Assembly: GCA_023435545.1 (NCBI GenBank)
Contig: JAEYRQ010000139.1
Location: 1-17,022, forward strand
Length of the DNA stretch: 17,022 bases
Direction of reading: 5' to 3'
Origin: Pseudomonadota bacterium
GTDB lineage: Bacteria; Pseudomonadota; Alphaproteobacteria; Rhizobiales; Tepidamorphaceae
Position 1 is the first letter of the stretch. Every line of letters starts with the position of its first letter. A program made the position numbers and the translations under genes. Positions 1-7,435 of the stretch are shown piece by piece. The notes below the pieces were generated by a model. It worked only from the letters and a program-made list of their open reading frames with translations. It searched no databases and was not told the origin of the DNA.

Positions 1-416
1 TCCTTCAGGCCAGGGGGCGACTGGAGCTGCTCCAGATCGTCGGGCGCATCGATGATCATCTGCACCCGCACGCCCGCCTGCTGCACCTCGCGCAGCCACT
101 TGGCGAACAGCGGCACGTGAAAGATCATGATCATGTCGCACTTGAGCAGCGCCTCCAGCGTGCCCTTGCACTTGCCGATCGTCGGCACGCCGACCTTCGT
201 CCAGCCGGGGATCATGTTGACGCACATCTCGTAGATGTCGAAGCCGATCTCGTCGGCGGCGGCAAAGGCGGCCTGAATGTATTCGCGCCGCGTGCCGAGG
301 TCGGACACGATCGCCACCGTCTGGCCCGGCGTCACCTTGCACAGTTCGAACTGCTTCCTGAACAGCCCGGTCAGCTTTGCAGGATTGAGCTCCTGCGTCC
401 GGATCCCAGCTTCCAT
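1..416 (-). CDS. Partial NicX/M29 aminopeptidase-like metalloenzyme, N-terminal part
   Basis: This minus-strand reading frame runs off the left edge of the window, so only about 138 N-terminal residues are visible. It starts at the ATG at 416-414 (MEAGIRTQELNPAKLTGLFR). The pattern of a hydrophobic strand with a V-A-I-V-S-D segment, a helix of A/E-rich residues, a stretch around LLKCDMIMIFHVPL and then VRVQMIIDAPDDLEQL resembles the N-terminal half of the 2,5-dihydroxypyridine 5,6-dioxygenase (NicX) and M29 aminopeptidase-like family. Family members use a C-terminal metal site, which lies outside the window, so the activity cannot be confirmed here. It may act in opening an aromatic N-heterocycle or a related ring, but that is inference. 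A TetR regulator gene lies just upstream on the same strand, and a good promoter precedes this gene, so it probably begins a transcript running left. The existence of the gene is more certain than its family assignment. Confidence 0.6.
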   Translation of the reverse strand, partial: MEAGIRTQELNPAKLTGLFRKQFELCKVTPGQTVAIVSDLGTRREYIQAAFAAADEIGFDIYEMCVNMIPGWTKVGVPTIGKCKGTLEALLKCDMIMIFHVPLFAKWLREVQQAGVRVQMIIDAPDDLEQLQSPPGLK

Positions 417-456
417 GTGCACCCTCCGCTGGCGGTGGAATCCGCCCTTGCACCGA

Positions 457-486
457 AAGCTATCCGGCGTCCAAAGCTCCTGTCAA
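457..486 (-). promoter_or_regulatory. Sigma70-like promoter for the NicX-like gene
   Basis: On the minus strand a perfect TTGACA -35 box (486-481) is followed after 18 bp by TAGCTT (462-457, 3 of 6 matches to the -10 consensus). This would start transcription near 450, giving a leader of roughly 35 nt before the ATG at 416. The -35 box is strong and the -10 box is poor, which fits a promoter needing help or one that is regulated. Confidence 0.45.
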
Positions 487-490
487 TATC

Positions 491-501
491 GAACGGCGTT
501 C
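491..501. promoter_or_regulatory. Palindrome, candidate operator
   Basis: GAACGGCGTTC is a perfect 5+1+5 inverted repeat placed 4 bp upstream of the -35 box of the NicX-like gene and 1 bp past the tetR stop codon. A one-base centre is too short for a good RNA hairpin, so a protein-binding site is more likely than a terminator. The adjacent TetR regulator is the natural candidate to bind it. Binding is inferred. Confidence 0.35.
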
Positions 502-502
502 T

Positions 503-1132
503 TTAATGTGCGACTGGTGACGTCGAGTCGGGGTACAGGTGCGGTGCTTCGGCTATCTCGCCGAGCAACATGTCCGCCGTCATCTGGACAATCGCGCCGA
601 GCCGTTCGGAACGTCCCTTCAGCTTCGCTCCCAGCACGAAGCCGTCGAATGCCATGTAGGCGAGATGGGCGAAGGCGTCGTCGCCCTCCAGCAGGTGCCT
701 TCGGTCGGGCGGCAGACAGTCGGCCAGCATCCGGGTAAGGCGGCTTTCCAGGAATCGCAGCAGTTCGCGGTTGTAACTGTCCTCCGGCCCGCATAGCGCC
801 AGCCCCTGGATGAGGTTGGCGGCCAGGTTGTTGTCGGCGGTCGGAATGTCGCCCCACAACGCGGTCAGCAGCCGCTCCAGCCGAGTCCGCGGATCGGCGA
901 TTCGCGACAGTTCCAGGTCGAGCAGTTCGAACTGCCGGAACAGCCAGGGTGACATCACGGCCCAAAGGATATCGAGCTTCGAGCCAAAATAGACGTAGGT
1001 GTTCGATTGCGACAGGCCGGCCCGCCGCGCGATCTCCGCAACGGAGGTACGGGCGTATCCCTTCTCCGAGAACAGCTCGAACGCGGCCTGCAGGATCGCA
1101 TCGCGCACCTCAGCCTTCTTAACCTGAGCCAT
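503..1132 (-). CDS. TetR/AcrR-family transcriptional regulator
   Basis: This 209-residue protein has the usual TetR length and layout. The N-terminal helix-turn-helix spans about residues 9-55, with AAFELFSEKGYARTSVAEIA, then AGLSQSNTYVYFGSK, the recognition helix and the conserved Y-F-x-S-K turn. The remaining ~150 residues are the variable ligand-binding and dimerisation region. The ATG at 1132 is preceded by GAGGGA three bases upstream, a usable ribosome binding site. The gene lies upstream of, and on the same strand as, the NicX-like gene, so it probably represses that gene or the cluster continuing left of the window. The ligand cannot be read from sequence. It is separated from the uxuB end of the hexuronate operon by 237 bp with its own promoter, so it is probably not part of that system. 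Confidence 0.9.
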   Translation of the reverse strand: MAQVKKAEVRDAILQAAFELFSEKGYARTSVAEIARRAGLSQSNTYVYFGSKLDILWAVMSPWLFRQFELLDLELSRIADPRTRLERLLTALWGDIPTADNNLAANLIQGLALCGPEDSYNRELLRFLESRLTRMLADCLPPDRRHLLEGDDAFAHLAYMAFDGFVLGAKLKGRSERLGAIVQMTADMLLGEIAEAPHLYPDSTSPVAH

Positions 1133-1185
1133 GCGTCCCTCGCGCTCTGTGCCGGGTGCCGCGCCCCGTTCCGGTCAGTCTGCAA

Positions 1186-1214
1186 ACGTTATGGCAATAA
1201 TGATGTGCGTTCAA
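1186..1214 (-). promoter_or_regulatory. Candidate sigma70-like promoter for tetR
   Basis: On the minus strand TTGAAC (1214-1209, 4 of 6) and TAACGT (1191-1186, 3 of 6) are separated by exactly 17 bp, leaving a 5' leader of about 50 nt to the ATG at 1132. The spacer is strikingly AT-rich against its surroundings. The GAACG of the -35 region matches one arm of the palindrome at 491-501, which would fit autoregulation, but a five-base match is weak evidence. The rest of the 1133-1369 gap shows no gene and no convincing terminator for the operon ending at 1370. Confidence 0.4.
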
Positions 1215-1369
1215 TAAAGCAGGTTGTCGCACCGGTCCCGCGCGGCTGAGGCCCTCGACACGCGGCCCGTCCCGGATACATGCATTCCAGAACGGGGCCG
1301 GGGCATGGGCGACACTGGTTGGCCTTCAGGCGCGTCGCCTCGCGAGCCGCGGCATCGTCCCCCGACGGG

Positions 1370-2770
1370 TCACATGAGGCGGCGGAGGTGGCTGACGACC
1401 TGACCGGTCCATCCCTGATGTGCTTTCAGGGCTTTCGGAAACAGTCCCGGCAGCGCGAGGAGGGCGGCGGCTACGCACTCCGCCTGGCGCGGCTCGCCGT
1501 CGAGCGCCGCACGGATTTCGGCCTCGCGCGGGTCGTTCAGCGGCTCGGGGCGGAGCGCGTATGCCATCCAGGCGGCGGTGACCAGGGCGAAGCTTCCGGC
1601 ATCGCCCCCGCGCGCCAGCACCTCGGCTGCGGGCTCGAAAATCCGGGGCGGCAGCTTCTGGGTGCCGTCCATCGCGATCTGCACGGTGCGGTGATCGATC
1701 GCCGGATTGGCGAAGCGCGCCAGCAGCGCCTCGGCATAGGTCGACGGATCGACGCCGGGAACGGGACCGAGCGTTGCCGCAGCCGCCGCCAGATGCGCCC
1801 GCGCCGCGGCCAGGATAGCGGGGTCGCCGATCGCCTCGCGCACGAAGGTATGGCCGCCCAGCACACCCAGATAGGCCATCAGCGAATGGGTGCCGTTCAG
1901 CATCCTGAGCTTCATCCGCTCGTAGGGCGCGACATCGTCGACGAACAGCGCACCGGCACGGTCCCAGGCCGGGCGGCCGGCCGCGAAGCGCTCCTCGATT
2001 ACCCATTGTGCGAACGACTCCGCCTCGACCGCCAATCGGTCGGTCCGGCCGATCAGCCGGGTGGCGTCGGCGAGCGTCGCCTCGGTGCTGGCCGGTGTGA
2101 TCCGGTCCACCATTGTCGAGGGAAACGGCACCGCCGCCGCGATCCAGTCCGCCAGAGCCGGATCGCTGCGGGTGGCGAAATCCAGCACCAGCCGGCGCAG
2201 GACGTGCCCGTTGCCGGCCAGGTTGTCGCAGGACAGCGGCGTGAACGGCGTGAGCCCCGCCGCATAGCGGCGCGCAAGACCCGCGGCGATCAGGCCGACT
2301 GCCGTGCGCGGCCACTCCGGGGAAGCGAGATCGGCGGCGATGTCGGGGCGGGTCATGTCAAGTCCGCCTGTGGCCGGGTCGATCCCGTAGGCCTTCTCGG
2401 TAATCGTCAGGCTGACGACGCGGATCGCGGGGTCAGCGATCCGCGCCAGGATCGCCTCGGGCGCGATGCCACGCAGAACGGAACCGACCACCTGCGCCTT
2501 GGTGCCGTCGCCGTCGCGGGTCAGCAGCGTGTAGAGGCCGTTCTGCGCCGTGAAGGTCTCGGCCGCCCCGGCCGAGCGCAGGCCGGCGGCGAGGATCCCC
2601 CAATCACCATCCGCTGCCGTGATCGCCCCGTCGGCGTAGGCCGCCGTGTGGCTGCGGAAGAACGCGCCGGGTCCCAGATGCAGGATGCCCGCGCGCAGGC
2701 GGGTGCGATCATAGATCGGTTTCGCGACGGTGTCCGGCAGGTCCTCCAGGTCGGTCAGCGGGCGGCTCAC
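1370..2770 (-). CDS. uxuB: Fructuronate reductase, mannitol dehydrogenase family
   Basis: This 466-residue protein belongs to the polyol/mannitol dehydrogenase family, which contains fructuronate reductase (E. coli UxuB is 486 residues). It would reduce D-fructuronate to D-mannonate with NADH. Visible marks are the N-terminal nucleotide-binding start GILHLGPGAFFRSH (28-41), SCDNLAGNG (180-188), VDRITP (221-226) and the catalytic signature MKLRMLNGTH. In that signature K287, N292 and H295 have the Lys-x4-Asn-x2-His spacing of the family. The start is a GTG at 2770 that overlaps the uxaC stop as GTGA, so the two are translationally coupled. The frame stays open further upstream, but that is a shadow of uxaC. 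Last gene of the operon. Tagaturonate reductase or a polyol dehydrogenase are alternatives within the family. The adjacent uxuA and the lack of uxaA favour UxuB. Confidence 0.9.
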   Translation of the reverse strand: MSRPLTDLEDLPDTVAKPIYDRTRLRAGILHLGPGAFFRSHTAAYADGAITAADGDWGILAAGLRSAGAAETFTAQNGLYTLLTRDGDGTKAQVVGSVLRGIAPEAILARIADPAIRVVSLTITEKAYGIDPATGGLDMTRPDIAADLASPEWPRTAVGLIAAGLARRYAAGLTPFTPLSCDNLAGNGHVLRRLVLDFATRSDPALADWIAAAVPFPSTMVDRITPASTEATLADATRLIGRTDRLAVEAESFAQWVIEERFAAGRPAWDRAGALFVDDVAPYERMKLRMLNGTHSLMAYLGVLGGHTFVREAIGDPAILAAARAHLAAAAATLGPVPGVDPSTYAEALLARFANPAIDHRTVQIAMDGTQKLPPRIFEPAAEVLARGGDAGSFALVTAAWMAYALRPEPLNDPREAEIRAALDGEPRQAECVAAALLALPGLFPKALKAHQGWTGQVVSHLRRLM

Positions 2771-4182
2771 AGGTGATAGGCCCTCTTCGCCGCGTGGTAG
2801 CTCAGATCGGCCGCGTATCGCTCGGCTTCGGGCCTGTCGAGCCGATGCTCGACGACCAGACGGGCGAGGAAGGCCGCCACCGCCCGGCGCCAGACGTCGT
2901 GGCGGGCGGGGATCGACAAGAGCGCGCGGGTGTCGTCGTTGAAGCCGGCCAGGTTGGCGAAGCCTGCAGTCTCGACCGTCTGCTCGAAATAGCGGCGCAT
3001 CCCCTCGGCGCTGTCGTGGAACCACCAGGGCGGCCCCAGCATCAGGCAGGGCCAGTAGCCGGCCATCGGCGCCAGTTCGCGCGAATTGGTCGCCTCGTCG
3101 AGGTTGAACACGATCAGCCGGAACCCCGGCGCGGTGCCGTACCGGTTGAGGAGCGCGTCGAGCCCGCCCACCCAGTCCATGCGATGGGGAATGTCGGCAC
3201 CCATGTTGGGACCGCGCGCGGCCAACATGGCCCGGTCGGTGGAGCGACGCGATCCTGTATGAAGCTGCATCACCATGCCATCCTCGGTCGACAGGCCGGC
3301 CATCTCGGTCAGCATCTGGGCACGGAAGAGCTCCGCCTCGGCTGAGCTCAAGGTCCCTGCGCGGGCGCCGTCGAGCAAGCGCTGGCAGTCGGCCGGCATG
3401 AGGTCGGCGGTCATCGCGGTCGGGGCGCCGTGATCGGTGGCGGTCGCTCCCAGCGCGCGGAAGGCGGCGCGGCGGCGGCGGTGCGCCTCGATCAGGTCGG
3501 GCCAGCGACCCGTGTCGCAGCCCGTCATCTCGCCGAGCCGCGCCAGACCGGCGGCGAATCCCGGCGCATCCGGGTCGGTGAGCGCGTCCGGGCGGTAGGT
3601 CGGCCGCACCCGCGCACCCCAACCCAGCCGACCCAGCTCCTCGTGATGCTCGAGCGTGTCGAGCGCGCCATCGGTGGTGGAGATCACCTCCACCCCGAAG
3701 CGGTCGAGCAGCGCCCGGGGCCGGAAGCGCGGTTCGGCCAGCGTCACCCCGATGTGGTCGTAGAATTCATCGGCATTGGCCGCATTGAGCCGCTCCGGGC
3801 AGCCGAGAACCGCCCCCATCGCATGATCGACCCAGATCCCCGAGGGTGTGCCGTCGAAGAGATGGTAGTGCTTGGCGAAGGTCCGCCAGGCCTCCCGCGG
3901 CCCGGCGACGGGGGCTCCATCCCGCCGCGGTATGCCCAGCGCGTCGTAGTCCACCCCCTGGCTGCGCAGCATCCTGATCAGGTAGTGGTCGGGGATCACC
4001 AGCAGGTTCGCTGCGTCGGTGAACGGGATGTCGGTTGCGAACCAGGCCGGATCGGTGTGGCCGTGCGGGCTGACGATCGGCAGGTCGCGCACGCCGTCGT
4101 AGAGATCGCGGGCGACACGGCGCGTGACGGGATCGGCCGGCAGCAGCCGTTCGGGATGCAGGAACCCGTCGCCGGTCGTCAT
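2767..4182 (-). CDS. uxaC: Glucuronate (uronate) isomerase
   Basis: At 471 residues this matches the family length (E. coli UxaC is 470). It isomerises D-glucuronate to D-fructuronate, and D-galacturonate to D-tagaturonate, in the cytoplasm. It is an amidohydrolase-superfamily barrel: the metal-binding H-x-H is at H40/H42 in SPHGHTDPAW. Other family stretches are HTGSRRSTDRAM, NLDEATNSRELAPMAGYW, GPPWWFHDSAEGMRRYF and the late Asp-containing GFNDDTRALLSIPARHDVWRR. The PHGHTDP form differs from the HCH of E. coli. The start is the ATG at 4182, overlapping the uxuA stop by ATGA. The stop overlaps the uxuB GTG start. As the only isomerase in the operon, it would feed uxuB and uxuA. The galacturonate product would have no matching reductase in this window. 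Confidence 0.95.
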   Translation of the reverse strand: MTTGDGFLHPERLLPADPVTRRVARDLYDGVRDLPIVSPHGHTDPAWFATDIPFTDAANLLVIPDHYLIRMLRSQGVDYDALGIPRRDGAPVAGPREAWRTFAKHYHLFDGTPSGIWVDHAMGAVLGCPERLNAANADEFYDHIGVTLAEPRFRPRALLDRFGVEVISTTDGALDTLEHHEELGRLGWGARVRPTYRPDALTDPDAPGFAAGLARLGEMTGCDTGRWPDLIEAHRRRRAAFRALGATATDHGAPTAMTADLMPADCQRLLDGARAGTLSSAEAELFRAQMLTEMAGLSTEDGMVMQLHTGSRRSTDRAMLAARGPNMGADIPHRMDWVGGLDALLNRYGTAPGFRLIVFNLDEATNSRELAPMAGYWPCLMLGPPWWFHDSAEGMRRYFEQTVETAGFANLAGFNDDTRALLSIPARHDVWRRAVAAFLARLVVEHRLDRPEAERYAADLSYHAAKRAYHL

Positions 4183-5390
4183 GCGAAGGCTCCGGTCGCT
4201 CTGAGCGCGCGTTCGACCCCGCGCAGCTCCGCCAGTCCGCGCAGTCGACCGACCAGCGGATAGCCCGGCTGGGCGGGGCGGTTGTGATCGTCGACAATCT
4301 CCTGGCCGTGATCGGGCCGCATGGGGATCTCGGCGTCCGCTCGCCCCTCGTTTCGTCGCCGTGCCTCCTCGCGCAGTACGGCGGCGACCAGCGCGATCAT
4401 ATCGGTGTCGCCTTCCAGGTGCTCGTCCTCGAAGAAGGAACCGGCCAGCGTGGTCCCCTCGCGGCGGACATTGCGCAAGTGCAGGAAATGCACCTTGGGG
4501 CCGAACCGGTCCATGATTGCCGAAAGATCGTTGTCCGGCCGCGCGCCGAGCGACCCCGAGCACAGCGTCATGCCGCTGGCGGGACTGTCCACCGCGTCGA
4601 GGATCGCCGCGTAGTCGTCGGCGGTGGACATGATCCGCGGCAGACCCAGCAGCGGAAACGGCGGATCGTCGGGATGACAGCACAGCCGCTGACCCAGCCG
4701 TTCGGCCACCGGCACCACCTCGGACAGGAAGTCGATGAAATGCGCGCGCAGGCGCTCCGCCGGGATCGGGCCGTATTCGGCGAGATGGGCGCGCACCGCG
4801 GCGAGGTCCATCGCCTCTGTCGCACCCGGCAGGCCCATGGTGATCGAATCCGCCAGCGCGCGGCGGGCATCCTCGTCCATCCCGGCCGCACGGGCGGCGG
4901 CGGCCTCGATAACCTCGAGCGCGAAATCGGCCTCGGCGCGGGAGCGCTCGAGAATGTGGATGTCAAAGGCCGCGAAATCCACGATGTCGAACCGCATGCA
5001 AGTCGCGCCGGAGGGCCGGCGCCAGCGCAGATCGGTGCGCGTCCAGTCGAGCACCGGCATGAAATTGTAGCAGATCACCTCGATGCCGGCCGCGGCGAGG
5101 TTCTGCAGCGACTGCTTGTAGGCCTCGATGTGAAGGCGCCAGTCGCCCTTCTGCTTCTTGATGTCCTCGGACACCGGCAGACTCTCGACCACCTCCCAGG
5201 CCAGACCCGAGGGACTGCCATCGGATCGGCGCGCGACCTCGGCCTGCCTGCGGGCGATCTCGTCCGGGGTCCAGACAACGCCGTTTGGCAGGTGATGCAG
5301 CGCGGTGACGACGCCCGCCGCGCCGGTCTGGACAATGTCGTCGATATGGATCGGGTCGGCCGGACCGAACCAGCGCCAGGTGTGTCTCAA
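4179..5390 (-). CDS. uxuA: Mannonate dehydratase
   Basis: This 403-residue protein aligns by eye with E. coli UxuA (394 residues) along its whole length. It dehydrates D-mannonate to 2-keto-3-deoxy-D-gluconate. Conserved blocks are RHTWRWFGPADP (2-13), VVTALHHLPNG (27-37), CYNFMPVLDWTRTDL (107-121), HPDDPPFPLLGLPRIMST (239-256), TLCSGS with the metal-ligand Cys277, FLHLRN with His304, GSFFEDEHLEGD (317-328) and MRPDHG with Asp360. The start is an unusual TTG at 5390. It is fixed by the conserved residues directly after it and by overlap with the upstream oxidoreductase stop (TTGA). Initiation at TTG suggests dependence on coupling with the gene before it. Product KDG needs KdgK and KdgA, which are not in this window. 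Confidence 0.96.
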   Translation of the reverse strand: MRHTWRWFGPADPIHIDDIVQTGAAGVVTALHHLPNGVVWTPDEIARRQAEVARRSDGSPSGLAWEVVESLPVSEDIKKQKGDWRLHIEAYKQSLQNLAAAGIEVICYNFMPVLDWTRTDLRWRRPSGATCMRFDIVDFAAFDIHILERSRAEADFALEVIEAAAARAAGMDEDARRALADSITMGLPGATEAMDLAAVRAHLAEYGPIPAERLRAHFIDFLSEVVPVAERLGQRLCCHPDDPPFPLLGLPRIMSTADDYAAILDAVDSPASGMTLCSGSLGARPDNDLSAIMDRFGPKVHFLHLRNVRREGTTLAGSFFEDEHLEGDTDMIALVAAVLREEARRRNEGRADAEIPMRPDHGQEIVDDHNRPAQPGYPLVGRLRGLAELRGVERALRATGAFA

Positions 5391-6397
5391 GTTCGCGCTC
5401 CGTCGGCAATCGCCTGCGCCTCGATCGCCAGCCGGGTGGCGACCAGCGCATGGCCCGGCGGCAGGGCCGTCTCGGTCCTGTCACGCACGTCGGCGAGGAA
5501 ACGGGAGAAGTAGGTTAGCGGCTCGGTGCTCGCGTCGATGTGGCGGGTGCCGTGCCGGTCGATCAGGAACAGGTGGTCGGCGCCGGGGCGACCAGCGATG
5601 TCGACATATTTGCGCAACTCGATGCTCCCCTCGGTCCCCGTCAGGAACAACCGCCCGTCGCCCCAGGTCGGCAGCCCGTCGGGGGTGAACCAGTCCACCT
5701 TGATGAAGCCGCGTGCACCCTCGCCCTCGAGCAGGATGTCGCCGCAATCCCGGAAGTCCGGGATATCTGGCAGCGCGCGATTGGCCGTATGGGCGGCGAC
5801 GATCCGGGCCGTGTCGGCGCCGGTGTAGTGCAGGAACTGATCGATCTGGTGGCTGCCGATATCGGTGAGGATCCCGCCGAAGGCTTCGGGCCGGAAGAAC
5901 CAGTCCGGCCGGATCGCACGGTTCAGCCGGTGCGGCCCGAGCCCCGTCGTCTGAATCACCTGGCCGATGGCACCGTCGGCCACCAGCCGCGAGGCGAGCA
6001 CGCACGCCCTGACGATCAGCCGTTCGGAGAAGCAGATCGAGAGAAGCTGGCCGGTTGCGGCGGCGACCCGCTCGAGTTCGGCGACCTGATCGAGCGAAAT
6101 CGCGCCGGGCTTGTCCAGCATCACGTCCTTGCCGGTCTGCATGGCGCGGATCGCGATCGCCGGACGGTCTGCGGGAATGGCCGCCGAGAGGATCACCTGG
6201 ATGTCGGGATCCTCGAACAGTTCTTCCCGGTCGCGCGGCTCGAGATCGGGGAACCGCTCGCGGAATCCGGCCAGCACGCGCGGATCGCTGGTCTCGGGGC
6301 AATAGCCGGCGCAGACCGCACCAGCCGCGAGGCACTCGCCGACCATGTGGTAGATGTGGCGGTGATCGAGGCCGATGGCGGCGAAGCGGACCGTCAT
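5387..6397 (-). CDS. Gfo/Idh/MocA oxidoreductase with atypical nucleotide-binding loop
   Basis: A 336-residue protein of the Gfo/Idh/MocA family, NAD(P)-dependent dehydrogenases of sugars and polyols. The C-terminal domain mark GGILTDIGSHQIDQ (174-187, with D179 and H183) is well preserved, and the catalytic Lys is K96 in MLDKPGAIS, where most relatives have E-K-P. The N-terminal strand reads FAAIGLDHRHIYHM instead of the usual G-x-G-x-x-G/A, so the phosphate-binding glycines are partly replaced by Asp-His-Arg-His. This may mark a subfamily with altered cofactor or substrate handling. Start ATG at 6397 overlaps the upstream oxidoreductase stop (ATGA), and its stop overlaps the TTG of uxuA. 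Substrate unknown. The context suggests a uronate-derived sugar or glycoside. No signal peptide is visible, so it should be cytoplasmic. Confidence 0.88.
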   Translation of the reverse strand: MTVRFAAIGLDHRHIYHMVGECLAAGAVCAGYCPETSDPRVLAGFRERFPDLEPRDREELFEDPDIQVILSAAIPADRPAIAIRAMQTGKDVMLDKPGAISLDQVAELERVAAATGQLLSICFSERLIVRACVLASRLVADGAIGQVIQTTGLGPHRLNRAIRPDWFFRPEAFGGILTDIGSHQIDQFLHYTGADTARIVAAHTANRALPDIPDFRDCGDILLEGEGARGFIKVDWFTPDGLPTWGDGRLFLTGTEGSIELRKYVDIAGRPGADHLFLIDRHGTRHIDASTEPLTYFSRFLADVRDRTETALPPGHALVATRLAIEAQAIADGART

Positions 6398-7422
6398 GGC
6401 TGCACCCGGACGGGTGAGCCCGTCCTCCCGGTCTCGATCAGCGCGTCGATCAGGCGATGGACCTTCAGCGCCTCCTCCCCGGTCACCTTGGGGTCGCGCC
6501 CCTCGGCGATCGCCTCGGCGAAATCGGCCATCACGGCGCGGTGGAAGTCGTGCGGGAAGGCCATCGGATCGGCGCCGGTGCCGCCCGCGGCGATCTCCGC
6601 CTCGACGCGCTCCTGGCTGCCGTCATGGAACTGCGCCAGCAGCGTACCGCCGCGCAGCGCCAGGGTGCCGCGCTCGCCGGTGATCGCGATCTCCTCGTGG
6701 AAGCCAGGATAGGCGGCGGTGGTGGCTTCGATCGTTCCCAGCGCACCATCGGCGTACCGCGCCGCCGCGCAGACCAGATCCTCTGTCTCCATTCGATGCA
6801 CCGAGGTGGTGGTGGCGAAGCCGGTCACCGTTTCGACCGGTCCGACCAGCGACAGCATCAGGTCGAGCGTATGGATCCCCTGGGAGATCAATACCCCGCC
6901 GCCATCGCGGGCGAAGGTGCCGCGGCCGGGTTCGTCGTAGTAGCTCTGCGGTCGCCACAGCCGGATCGTGGTGGAGCAGGCAACGATCGACCCGAGCGCT
7001 CCCGAGACGATCAGTTCGGCGGCGCGCATCCCGGCCGGGCGGAAGCGGTGCTGCAGCACGACGCCAAGCCGCACGCCGGCCGCTCGGCAGCCATGAACCA
7101 GCGCCTCGGCCCGCGCGGTGGTGATGTCGAGCGGCTTCTCCATCAGCACATGCTTGCCGGCCTTTGCGCAGGCGAGGCCGATGTCCGCATGGGTATTGGC
7201 GGGCGTGAACACCGCAACCGCCTCGACCCTCTCGTCGGCCAGTATTGTCTCCAGGCTGTCGGCAAGCGGGAACGGAAACCGCTCCGCGAAGGCGGCGCGA
7301 CGCTCCGGCGACGGCGCGTAGGCGTGCAGTACCTCGACACTCTCGGCCAGATCGACGAGGCCCCGGGCGTGCGGGGTCACGGCCATGCCCAGGCCCACGA
7401 TGGCAAGTCGAAGACGGCTCAT
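6394..7422 (-). CDS. Gfo/Idh/MocA-family sugar dehydrogenase
   Basis: A 342-residue protein with the Rossmann start LRLAIVGLGMAVTPHA (4-19), the catalytic E-K-P at 95-97 (VLMEKPLDI) and the substrate-domain motif GGGVLISQGIHTLDL (174-188). H184 lies at the usual catalytic position. The common Asp four residues before it is Ser180, as in the Q-G-I-H branch of the family. It is clearly different from the downstream oxidoreductase (5387-6397), so the two are not a recent duplication. The ATG at 7422 follows AGAGG by about nine bases, and a 13-bp gap separates it from the TRAP permease stop at 7436. The stop overlaps the next start by ATGA. It probably oxidises or reduces a sugar acid taken up by the TRAP system. 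The exact substrate cannot be told. Confidence 0.9.
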   Translation of the reverse strand: MSRLRLAIVGLGMAVTPHARGLVDLAESVEVLHAYAPSPERRAAFAERFPFPLADSLETILADERVEAVAVFTPANTHADIGLACAKAGKHVLMEKPLDITTARAEALVHGCRAAGVRLGVVLQHRFRPAGMRAAELIVSGALGSIVACSTTIRLWRPQSYYDEPGRGTFARDGGGVLISQGIHTLDLMLSLVGPVETVTGFATTTSVHRMETEDLVCAAARYADGALGTIEATTAAYPGFHEEIAITGERGTLALRGGTLLAQFHDGSQERVEAEIAAGGTGADPMAFPHDFHRAVMADFAEAIAEGRDPKVTGEEALKVHRLIDALIETGRTGSPVRVQP

Positions 7423-7435
7423 TCCGGGATTCCTC

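Noticed and set aside
1133..1369. Terminator for the uxuB operon in the gap before tetR
   Set aside because: I found no stable hairpin followed by a T-run on the minus strand; readthrough into tetR or Rho-dependent ending cannot be told apart.
2771..3622. Upstream extension of the uxuB frame to 3622, which could suggest a fusion protein
   Set aside because: The extra part overlaps conserved uxaC sequence and is Arg/Pro-rich low-quality protein; the GTG at 2770 in the GTGA overlap gives the right family start.
4284..5513. A long plus-strand open frame of about 409 codons, and similar ones at 1280-2776, 5540-6712, 7385-8650 and 14969-16861
   Set aside because: They lie opposite genes with clear family motifs; the products are rich in Arg, Gly, His and Gln with no family motifs, as expected for antisense frames in GC-rich DNA.
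5387..7422. The two oxidoreductases as a recent tandem duplication
   Set aside because: Their motifs differ throughout (GLGMAV versus GLDHRH, EKP versus DKP, SQGIH versus DIGSH), so they are separate family branches.
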